From a virus: a stretch of 32,673 nucleotides of DNA. Numbering within the stretch: position 1 is the stretch's first letter; every line of letters starts with the position of its first letter. Below the pieces are notes generated by a model. That model had not been told where the DNA came from. It did not search any database and saw only the letters and a program-made list of their open reading frames with translations. The position numbers and the translations under genes were made by a program. The stretch is from positions 1 through 32,673 of the IMG/VR virus record IMGVR_UViG_3300046387_001273; one strand, given 5' to 3'. This document shows positions 25,802-32,256 of the stretch, one piece after another.

Positions 25802-26857
25802 ATGAATAAATTAATATACAAAGCACCACTAAATTCTCTTTCATTCGGGAATGTTTCATACAATCTCCTTAAGCAAATGTTTAAAAAAAATATGGAAATA
25901 GCATTTTTTCCTAGGGGTAATGTAGATATAAGTTCATTTGAAGTTGTTCCTGAAGATTTTAAAGCGTGGCTGGAGGATAGCATAAAAAATAGATTCAACA
26001 AGTTAGATAAAGACTCAACCACCCTACAGATGTGGCATTTGAATGGATCCGAAGATAGAATTTCACATAGGCAGATATTGTATACATTTTACGAACTAGA
26101 TTCCCCAACGAATACAGAAAAAAAACTATGTAATTTTCAAGATAAAACTGTATTCAGTAGTAGTTATGCATCAAGTAAATTCAAGGATTCTCATTTTGCA
26201 CCGCTAGGTTTCGACGAATCCTTCTACGAAACTAATAAAACTTACATGCCAGACAAAATTCATTTTGGTTTAATGGGTAAATTCGAAAAAAGAAAACATA
26301 CAGAAAAAATAATTAGAGCATGGATTAAGAAGTATGGAAATAATTATAAATACCAATTAACTTGTTGCATAACGAATCCTTTTTTTAAAAAAGAACAGAT
26401 GGAGTCTTCAATAGCAAATATTTTAGAGGGCAAAAGATATGGAAATATAAACTTCATGCCTTTTTTACCTAAGAACAGTCAGGTAAATGACTTTCTTAAT
26501 GCGATAGATATTGACCTAGGCGGAATGAGTGGGGGAGAAGGGTGGAACTTACCATCCTTCAATGCTACCTGCTTAGGTAAGTGGAGTATAGTTCTTAATT
26601 GTACAAGTCATCGCGATTGGGCTACCTCCGAAAACAGTGTGTTAATTGAGCCCTTAGGTACAGAGCCTGTTTATGATGATATTTTCTTTCAAGAAGGAGC
26701 TTCCTTCAACCAAGGAAACATATATTCTTTTAATGAAGATCAATTTATTTCAGCTCTAGAAATTGCAGAAAATAAATGTAAAATAGTTAACGAAGAAGGT
26801 AAAAAACTCAAAGATGAATTCACTTACGAAAAAACCTTAAATAAAATACTAGAATAA
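25802..26857 (+). CDS. GT-B fold glycosyltransferase
   Basis: A 351-residue glycosyltransferase, probably transferring a sugar from a nucleotide donor. The second Rossmann half is clear: KIHFGLMGKFEKRKHTEKII (about 152-171) is the usual 'ig.vG.....Kg...l' element, and GGMSGGEGWNLPSFNATCLG near 238-258 matches the 'S..EGfglp.lEAmacG' donor loop of GT4 enzymes, with Asn replacing the second catalytic-type Glu. The first half (ISHRQILYTFYELDS, SSSYASSKF) is the acceptor side. It sits between SSB and the FmdB-like gene in the rightward operon. With the split GT4-GT9 this is the second glycosyltransferase locus in the window. The acceptor (virion protein, host lipopolysaccharide or DNA) is unknown. 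Confidence 0.75.
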   Translation: MNKLIYKAPLNSLSFGNVSYNLLKQMFKKNMEIAFFPRGNVDISSFEVVPEDFKAWLEDSIKNRFNKLDKDSTTLQMWHLNGSEDRISHRQILYTFYELDSPTNTEKKLCNFQDKTVFSSSYASSKFKDSHFAPLGFDESFYETNKTYMPDKIHFGLMGKFEKRKHTEKIIRAWIKKYGNNYKYQLTCCITNPFFKKEQMESSIANILEGKRYGNINFMPFLPKNSQVNDFLNAIDIDLGGMSGGEGWNLPSFNATCLGKWSIVLNCTSHRDWATSENSVLIEPLGTEPVYDDIFFQEGASFNQGNIYSFNEDQFISALEIAENKCKIVNEEGKKLKDEFTYEKTLNKILE

Positions 26858-27201
26858 TGCCTTTATATACATACGAACACCCTGAAACAGAAGAAACCGT
26901 AGATGTCATTCAAGGAATGAATGACGAACATATTTACGTAGACAAAGAAGGAATTAAATGGAATAGAGTATGGAATATACCTCAAGCAAATATAGATTCA
27001 GATACAGATCCTTTTGATAACCAAGCTTTTCTACAAAAAACATCAAACCAAAAAGTTTCATATGGAGACCTTATAGATCAAAGTAGAGAGTTGAGTCAAA
27101 AAAGAAAAGATAAATTAGGATACGATCCAGTTCAAAAAAAATACTTTAAAGAGTATAAGAAAAAAAGAAATGGTATAAAACACCATCTAGATACAGACTA
27201 A
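26857..27201 (+). CDS. FmdB-like small protein lacking the zinc-binding cysteines
   Basis: A 114-residue protein. The N-terminal 50 residues follow the FmdB/zinc-ribbon layout: MPLYTYEHPETEETVDVIQG replaces the 'MPxYeYrC..Cg..fe..q.' start, and KWNRVWNIPQ replaces the 'lkRvfs.p' end. All the cysteines that would hold zinc are absent, so the ribbon must be held differently or has lost its role. The rest is a charged helix (about 65-95) and a Lys/Arg-rich C-terminus (KEYKKKRNGIKHHL) that could bind nucleic acid. It overlaps the glycosyltransferase gene by TAATG and ends the operon just before the GTGTA-type motif. No specific function is known to me. Confidence 0.55.
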   Translation: MPLYTYEHPETEETVDVIQGMNDEHIYVDKEGIKWNRVWNIPQANIDSDTDPFDNQAFLQKTSNQKVSYGDLIDQSRELSQKRKDKLGYDPVQKKYFKEYKKKRNGIKHHLDTD

Positions 27202-27204
27202 AAA

Positions 27205-27216
27205 AAAGTGTAATAT
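27205..27216 (+). promoter_or_regulatory. Candidate phage promoter motif, AAAGTGTAATAT, leaderless geometry
   Basis: This is a second exact copy of the 12-mer at 6807. The ATG at 27223 is 8 bases past TGTAAT, so use of TGTAAT (or TAATAT) as a -10 would start the transcript on or within two bases of the ATG. There is no -35 consensus, as expected if a phage sigma factor or activator is needed. It sits in the 21-base gap after the FmdB-like gene. Confidence 0.5.
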
Positions 27217-27222
27217 CTTCGT

Positions 27223-28161
27223 ATGGCAAGCGAAGATTATAAAAACAATCCGTTATATACGGACATTACAAAACTAGATCACCTTTCTCCACAGCCAACT
27301 TTTTCATATAAGTGGAACATCCAAAGCGGAAGATGGGAACCTTCAGAGGACTCTAGATCTGAAGAAGTAGAGAATTTATTAATAAAACTTAATGAATCCA
27401 ACTCTGGCATGCTTTCTAGTTCAGAGCAGTTGTTATCAGGAATAAGAGAGATTATAGATAACCAAGAAGAAAGTAATATCTTCAACTCTACAACTATAAC
27501 AAAAACTGTTAATCAAAAAATAGAAGAAGACTTTATTTTATTGGAAAATATTCCAGATCAAACTAGAGGGTTATCAACACCCGAAAGCTGTTATGGTCAA
27601 AATAAATTTATAATGAATGATATATTTAATGTTCATTTTGAAAACGCTAGAACAAACCCTGAATCTCCAGAGACAGGACATCCAGAATATTTTATTCACG
27701 AGGAAACTATAGATACAGGCAGATGTATAGAGTCCAACGGGGTATTTCATACAGATACTAATTTTAGCCTAAGACAAGAAAACTCACTAGCTAGTAAAAT
27801 AAATTCATACGAGTTACTCGACTTCTCTGAATTATATCAATCAGGTTTAGCGGAGAGCGTGGTTATATTCAATGAATCCCCCTACCCTATACAATTTCAC
27901 ACAATAGATAAATCATATGATCCGGATCTCGACGAAGAAAATAACTTAATATATTTATACCCAGATGGAGCGGTACAAATCAACACAGATGAAGCTAAAA
28001 ATATATATGTAAAAAGACCGCATACTATATCAGGATATACAATAAAATATTCTATCAATTATAAAGGAGGATCGGTAGGCAAATTATCTTATGATAATGA
28101 TTATATTTATATAAAAACTAGTGACAATCAATTAAAAAGATTAGTTTTATCAGCATATTAA
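27223..28161 (+). CDS. Virion structural/fibre protein with YxYxxTxDNxxKR tail
   Basis: A 312-residue protein with no enzymatic motif. The N-terminal 100 residues are acidic and helix-prone, with a TTITKTVNQKIEED patch. The middle is beta-rich. The C-terminus reads GKLSYDNDYIYIKTSDNQLKR followed by LVLSAY. The gene after this one ends the same way (GQIAYDEHYMYVCTKDNEWKR), a C-terminal element common in virion proteins of marine phages. Together with its position ahead of the fibre gene this suggests a structural role in the capsid decoration or fibre system. The start is ATG with the GTGTA motif immediately upstream and no Shine-Dalgarno. Confidence 0.55.
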   Translation: MASEDYKNNPLYTDITKLDHLSPQPTFSYKWNIQSGRWEPSEDSRSEEVENLLIKLNESNSGMLSSSEQLLSGIREIIDNQEESNIFNSTTITKTVNQKIEEDFILLENIPDQTRGLSTPESCYGQNKFIMNDIFNVHFENARTNPESPETGHPEYFIHEETIDTGRCIESNGVFHTDTNFSLRQENSLASKINSYELLDFSELYQSGLAESVVIFNESPYPIQFHTIDKSYDPDLDEENNLIYLYPDGAVQINTDEAKNIYVKRPHTISGYTIKYSINYKGGSVGKLSYDNDYIYIKTSDNQLKRLVLSAY

Positions 28162-28167
28162 TACCAA

Positions 28168-28707
28168 ATGCAATTTTTTGACACACAAAAAGCTATAAAA
28201 AGAGTTGGACCGACAAAGTATGTTGTTGGCCCTAATCCATTAAATCCTCAATTAACACTAGAAGATACATCTCTTTTTGTTGAAGAAGTTAATGCTGTAA
28301 CAGGTTTATTTATTAGCGGAGTTAATTTCATAGATTATATCACTGGAGACAAAAATCATTTCCTTGAATCTAGATATGAATTAGAAGAAGCTTTCGTAGA
28401 AGATGCTAATGGAGATTTAACGCCTTCTTTATCAAACTATATCTCAGATTCGATGTGGATATTAAGAAACGAAGGAGATCTTGAATTAAGAGCTAATCAT
28501 TGGAGATATAATATGGGCCCAGAAGCATTCACTGAAGATATATCTATAGGAGTAGAACGAAATGAGCATCAAGATACTATCGACATTCCAGCGCCCAAAA
28601 CATCTAATTCATTAGGCTATAAAGGTCAAATAGCTTACGACGAACATTATATGTACGTATGTACTAAAGACAACGAATGGAAAAGATCTGTTTTATCTGA
28701 TTTTTAA
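28168..28707 (+). CDS. Virion structural/fibre protein, C-terminally related to the preceding gene
   Basis: A 179-residue protein. Its last 30 residues match those of the preceding gene at the pattern G-x-(L/I)-(S/A)-YD-x2-Y-x-Y-x2-T-x-DN-x2-KR-x-VLS. The remainder (IKRVGPTKYVVGPNPLN, then an acidic loop, then WRYNMGPEAFTEDIS) is beta-rich and unassigned. The shared C-terminus is likely a small folding or attachment module, so the two proteins probably act at the same site on the particle. The gene begins six bases after the previous stop without a Shine-Dalgarno and is probably co-transcribed with it. Confidence 0.55.
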   Translation: MQFFDTQKAIKRVGPTKYVVGPNPLNPQLTLEDTSLFVEEVNAVTGLFISGVNFIDYITGDKNHFLESRYELEEAFVEDANGDLTPSLSNYISDSMWILRNEGDLELRANHWRYNMGPEAFTEDISIGVERNEHQDTIDIPAPKTSNSLGYKGQIAYDEHYMYVCTKDNEWKRSVLSDF

Positions 28708-28711
28708 AAAT

Positions 28712-28726
28712 AAAGTGTAGTAATAT
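28712..28726 (+). promoter_or_regulatory. Candidate phage promoter motif, AAAGTGTAGTAATAT
   Basis: A variant of the 27205 motif with two extra bases (GT) before AATAT. GTGTA lies 9 bases before the ATG at 28729, against 10 at 27205, so the leaderless distance is kept. It is preceded by an A-rich run as at 27205. Confidence 0.45.
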
Positions 28727-28728
28727 TA

Positions 28729-31314
28729 ATGGCGACAAGAAATTTAGTACCAAGAAATAGCGGAGAAGGAAGCATTGGTAAAATATCAAAAGCCTGGGCG
28801 ACAGGGGTTTTTGATAATCTATATATTAGAGGACTCGAATTCTCTATGGACCAACCCCTCAGCTCTTCGGATAATGTTGAATTCGCTAGTGGAAACTTTG
28901 TAAATGGACTGACACTAGATGGTGTTGATGTGCAGAAATTAGGAACTTCAATACTAGAAGTCCAATCTGGAGCAGCTGAATTCTGTTTTTTTTCCGATGT
29001 ATTAAATAACGCAGGTATTGAAGAAAAATTTTTTTACAATACCCCCAATACCGAAACATACCTTTCCGGGGTTACAGTAGATACAGCCTCAGACTTAAAA
29101 GTTTATTTCGAGTGGGACGGACCAAATGAATCCTATATGGGTACAGCAACAATAAATGGCGAAGAGATTCCAAGATCTAATATTAATCAAATTGGCGATG
29201 GAACTAGAAGGTTTAGAGGATACATAGATGGTATAAACGCCGCAGGATTAACTAATATAACCGGAGAAGCAAATGGAAGAACTTCCTTATTACCAATAAC
29301 TGAATTAGGAGGAGGACCTACCCCAGTAAATATACTAATAGACGAAATCCAAAATGCTACACCCAAAAATGGACAAAGATTAGGTACTTCTCACTTAAAG
29401 CAAGGAGATTCTATTAATATATATGTAGACTTCGATAGGAATGATGTCGACCTTATTAAGATTTATGACTTTGGTTTAGCGGAAGAAATAAATTATACAA
29501 ACTATAATCTACAAAGTATAGGGTCAAACTATAGAGCAACTATACCAGTTACCGTATCAAATAGAAATGGAGCTTTATCGGTTGCCGTTCAAGCTATAGA
29601 TAATTTTGGGAGTACTGGAGAATTAAAAGAATCCTCAGATTTTAACCATTTAAGCGGAACAAGAAACTTGGATCAAACTTATCCACAAATACAAGTTTCA
29701 GACCCATTGTCCTACAACGGAAGACAAGATGGGCTAAGAGAAGGGGAAAGTGTTAATTTTAATAATAATATTTCAAATTGGTCAAACACAACGGATTCTG
29801 TAGAATACACAGAGTTAACCTCAGACATCTCAATAGAAAACCCTAACTTATTTCAATTATCAAAAAAAGTAAATTACGTAAATGGAGTTTACAATAATCA
29901 AGATAATTTAGAAATTTTTGCTATAAGAAGTAGTAATGGAGCTACAGATAAAGAATACGTTAATATTAAAATCGCAAATGGCCCGGTTATAGTTGAAGCA
30001 TCCATGGATTCATTAGCTTCATTATCCACTTCACCTCACATAATTGGAACCTCTGAAGTTAAGTCTGGTGATACGGTAAATGCCTCAATAGAAATAAATG
30101 GTAAAGGAGTTGACTTAAATCAGATTCAAATATCTGTAAAAAATAATGGAATCAGCGACGGCTCACAAACCTCCTATTCTTCAAATTACTCAAAAAGCAC
30201 GTTAACAAATGGCAACTTCAGATTTTTAGTGCCAATAAAAGTTTTTGGTCCGCTTGGATCAAATTCTAGAGACGGAGATCAATCAGCAACATTTACAGTT
30301 AAAAATAATTTCGGAACTTTAAGTGATTCATTTACAACTTTAGATACAGCGAAAGTACATAATGCCACATTTCCGTCTATACAAATTCAAGATGTATCGT
30401 ATCCATCAAATCAAGATGCTATTAAATCATCTGAGTTTGCAGAAGTTGAAAATTTAATCTCAAACTTTGACCAAATTTCTTATTCATCTCCAAACAATCA
30501 ATTAAACATAGATAATCCTAGTCAACAAGAAGGTTTAAAGATAGCTAGATATTTAAGCGGAGACTACAATATAGATATAGATGGGGGTCAAAATAATTTT
30601 AAGATCTCTGCGACCCGCTCATCAAATGGCGCCGTAACAGAAAAATTTAAAATAGTAAACATTGCAAACGCCCCTTTAACCATAAATATTAACAATTTAA
30701 ACTCTAAAATAAAAACTTCTACCTCTCCTATTAGTGACAACTTTAATCTGACTACTAACCAGCTGATGCTAGAATCTCCTATTTTAAGTCTAGACCCAAA
30801 TCAAACAAACCCTTCAAATTTAACACAAACCGCCTCAGGCGTGGGGAAATTTAGTAACGCCTACAGAATTACAGTTGAAGATTCCAACACTAAAGGGACT
30901 TTTAATTGGCAAGTTTCTGCAACAAATCTAGCAGGAATTACTACAACTGCAATAACAACGAATCCAAATTATACACTAGAAGGTTTTAATTCTAGAACAA
31001 TTATAGCTTCTCCTAATAGCATAGGGGCTGGATTAGCCCCTATAGGAACAACCGTAACAAATACTTCAAATATATCGTTCGAAAACGTATCTGAAGGAGG
31101 AACTGCTGTAAACGGAGGAACTATTTACACATATCAAAATTATTCAGATGGAATACAATTAGATAATTCTTATGATTTAAATAATAAATTTACTGTATGT
31201 GATTCAAACGGACTCACAGATAGTAATGGAGATCATGTTTTTAATTTAGACAAGTTAAATAGATCAGCAAATAGTTCTACGGCAAACCCAGCAACTTTTA
31301 TTGTTTCAGAATAA
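28729..31314 (+). CDS. Long tail/whisker fibre protein with repeated Ig-like units
   Basis: An 861-residue structural protein. The N-terminus MATRNLVPRNSGEGSIGKIS, followed by KAWATGVFDNLYIRGL, is the particle-anchoring start common in fibre and appendage proteins of marine phages. Three related units of about 220-230 residues begin near residues 198, 418 and 648. Each opens with a strand like GPVIVEASMDSLASLSTSP and continues with a GVDLxxI strand, or what remains of it. The two boundary segments TYPQIQVSDPLSYN (about 317) and TFPSIQIQDVSYPS (about 547) also correspond. The third unit diverges toward the C-terminus, which ends SSTANPATFIVSE and could be the distal tip. There is no S74 domain. 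The stop codon abuts the stop of the convergent gene with no gap. Confidence 0.65.
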   Translation: MATRNLVPRNSGEGSIGKISKAWATGVFDNLYIRGLEFSMDQPLSSSDNVEFASGNFVNGLTLDGVDVQKLGTSILEVQSGAAEFCFFSDVLNNAGIEEKFFYNTPNTETYLSGVTVDTASDLKVYFEWDGPNESYMGTATINGEEIPRSNINQIGDGTRRFRGYIDGINAAGLTNITGEANGRTSLLPITELGGGPTPVNILIDEIQNATPKNGQRLGTSHLKQGDSINIYVDFDRNDVDLIKIYDFGLAEEINYTNYNLQSIGSNYRATIPVTVSNRNGALSVAVQAIDNFGSTGELKESSDFNHLSGTRNLDQTYPQIQVSDPLSYNGRQDGLREGESVNFNNNISNWSNTTDSVEYTELTSDISIENPNLFQLSKKVNYVNGVYNNQDNLEIFAIRSSNGATDKEYVNIKIANGPVIVEASMDSLASLSTSPHIIGTSEVKSGDTVNASIEINGKGVDLNQIQISVKNNGISDGSQTSYSSNYSKSTLTNGNFRFLVPIKVFGPLGSNSRDGDQSATFTVKNNFGTLSDSFTTLDTAKVHNATFPSIQIQDVSYPSNQDAIKSSEFAEVENLISNFDQISYSSPNNQLNIDNPSQQEGLKIARYLSGDYNIDIDGGQNNFKISATRSSNGAVTEKFKIVNIANAPLTININNLNSKIKTSTSPISDNFNLTTNQLMLESPILSLDPNQTNPSNLTQTASGVGKFSNAYRITVEDSNTKGTFNWQVSATNLAGITTTAITTNPNYTLEGFNSRTIIASPNSIGAGLAPIGTTVTNTSNISFENVSEGGTAVNGGTIYTYQNYSDGIQLDNSYDLNNKFTVCDSNGLTDSNGDHVFNLDKLNRSANSSTANPATFIVSE
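31021..31043 (+). repeat. Strong hairpin inside the fibre gene
   Basis: ATAGGGGCT (31021-31029) and AGCCCCTAT (31035-31043) form a perfect 9-bp stem with loop GGATT. It is GC-rich against a very AT-rich background. No U-run follows, so it is not an intrinsic terminator. It codes for residues near SIGAGLAPIG of the fibre and could affect mRNA decay or translation. Confidence 0.5.
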
Positions 31315-31503
31315 TTAAACTGAATCAAAATCAGCTTTAGTACAAAATTTTGTTAATTTAGTTCCATCCTCATCTACAGCTTTTAAAGAATATCTTATAG
31401 ATAATTTTCCTGCTTTAGTAGTCTTTTCATATGTTTTTTTAGAAACTCTTTCTTCAGGTATTAATACCTTTTGTTTTTTCTTTACATTATAAAACTCTAT
31501 CAT
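31315..31503 (-). CDS. Small basic phage protein, function unknown
   Basis: A 62-residue Lys-rich protein starting MIEFYNVKKKQKVLIPEERV. It has a predicted beta-sheet core (LSIRYSLKAVDEDGTKL) and one cysteine near the end. I cannot assign a family, though short proteins with a similar VEFYNVKKR-type start are frequent in marine phages. Its own near-perfect promoter (31512-31539) reads out of the end of the upstream gene, so it is probably expressed separately and strongly. The ATG lies 8 bases past the -10 and no Shine-Dalgarno is present. Its stop touches the stop of the convergent fibre gene (TAATTA). Confidence 0.7.
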   Translation of the reverse strand: MIEFYNVKKKQKVLIPEERVSKKTYEKTTKAGKLSIRYSLKAVDEDGTKLTKFCTKADFDSV

Positions 31504-31511
31504 AGTTTATG

Positions 31512-31539
31512 ATTATAAAGGCTTTTGATTTTTTGTCAA
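31512..31539 (-). promoter_or_regulatory. Perfect-consensus sigma70 promoter, near-leaderless
   Basis: On the minus strand TTGACA (31534-31539) and TATAAT (31512-31517), both 6/6 matches to consensus, are 16 bases apart. The predicted start (about 31505) leaves a leader of two bases before the ATG at 31503. Both elements lie around the 3' end of the J-domain-like gene, whose stop is at 31513. Confidence 0.8.
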
Positions 31540-32193
31540 TAATTCAAATATAGATTTCTTAATATCAGGATTTCCCTTGTGCCACTTATACATTATATCA
31601 TTCCTAATATGATGTATCTGTTTTTGCATTTTTTGTATCTCTTTCTTTAATTGGCTTATAAATTCTGGAGATATATTTTTAATACCTATATTTAGCTCTA
31701 AGGCTACCTTTAGTATTTTGCGAAAATCTCCGTTTTGTTTTCCCTCTATAACCTCATTATACATATCTAGTCTTTCATTCAATTCGTCTTTTGGTAAGTT
31801 TTTATTTAAATCTGGATGAGTTTTTTTAACAACTTCTCGAAATAAATCATTCATCTCATCGTTAGATAACTCAGTAGATCCATCTCTTTCATCAGGAACG
31901 GACTGAAATGGGTCTTGTATTTTTTTATTATTACAGTAATCAAGCATTTTACCTATAAAATCTCTTCTAATTTCATCAAATTCTTCAACTAAGTCTTCAT
32001 ATTCCATATTCAAATATATAGCTTTATGCCTTAATTTATTAAATATTTTCTTTAACTTTTTTTGAGCTTGAGGTTCAGAATATCTTGTTGGTAAATTTTC
32101 TTTAATAAACTTTTTATTGCCAGGCTCATATTTGCCCAGAGGATGCTTCTCTCTCTCCGAAAATAAATCATTAAACAAATCTTTTTCATTCAT
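31513..32193 (-). CDS. DnaJ-like (J-domain) phage protein
   Basis: A 226-residue, highly charged and mostly helical protein. Residues about 112-155 resemble a J domain: LFREVVKKTHPDLNKNL carries the His-Pro-Asp triad at 126-128, preceded by a basic helix and followed by a helix with ERLDMYNEVIEG. In known J proteins HPD stimulates the ATPase of Hsp70/DnaK, so this may recruit host chaperone to virion assembly. The usual Gly/Phe and zinc regions of DnaJ are absent. Flanking segments are coiled-coil-like (about 40-75 and 180-205). The start is ATG at 32193 with the GTGTA motif nine bases upstream, immediately after a terminator. The isolated J-like helix pair is short, so a fortuitous HPD remains possible. 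Confidence 0.6.
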   Translation of the reverse strand: MNEKDLFNDLFSEREKHPLGKYEPGNKKFIKENLPTRYSEPQAQKKLKKIFNKLRHKAIYLNMEYEDLVEEFDEIRRDFIGKMLDYCNNKKIQDPFQSVPDERDGSTELSNDEMNDLFREVVKKTHPDLNKNLPKDELNERLDMYNEVIEGKQNGDFRKILKVALELNIGIKNISPEFISQLKKEIQKMQKQIHHIRNDIMYKWHKGNPDIKKSIFELLTKNQKPL

Positions 32194-32211
32194 ATATTAT
32201 TTTACACAAAA
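32194..32211 (-). promoter_or_regulatory. Candidate phage promoter motif on the minus strand (GTGTA, 9 bases, ATG)
   Basis: Reading toward the J-domain-like gene, GTGTA is followed by AAATAATAT and then the ATG. GTGTA, an AATAT further on and the 9-base distance to the ATG match the motif at 28712. It overlaps the U-run of the terminator, so one transcript would end where the next begins. Confidence 0.42.
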
Positions 32212-32233
32212 AAGGCGGTCCCTAAGGACCGCC
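32208..32233 (-). terminator. Intrinsic terminator after the right-hand fibre-like gene
   Basis: GGCGGTCC (32214-32221) and GGACCGCC (32226-32233) form a perfect 8-bp GC-rich stem with a 4-base loop. On the minus strand a run of six U's follows (A's at 32208-32213). It lies 24 bases past the stop of the partial gene, on the same strand, and separates it from the J-domain-like gene. Confidence 0.88.
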
Positions 32234-32256
32234 AAAAATAAACAAATATTTTTCTA

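Noticed and set aside
31021-31043. Hairpin considered as an intrinsic terminator
   Set aside because: No U-run follows on either strand; the flanks are AGGAACAACC and sequence of the coding frame.
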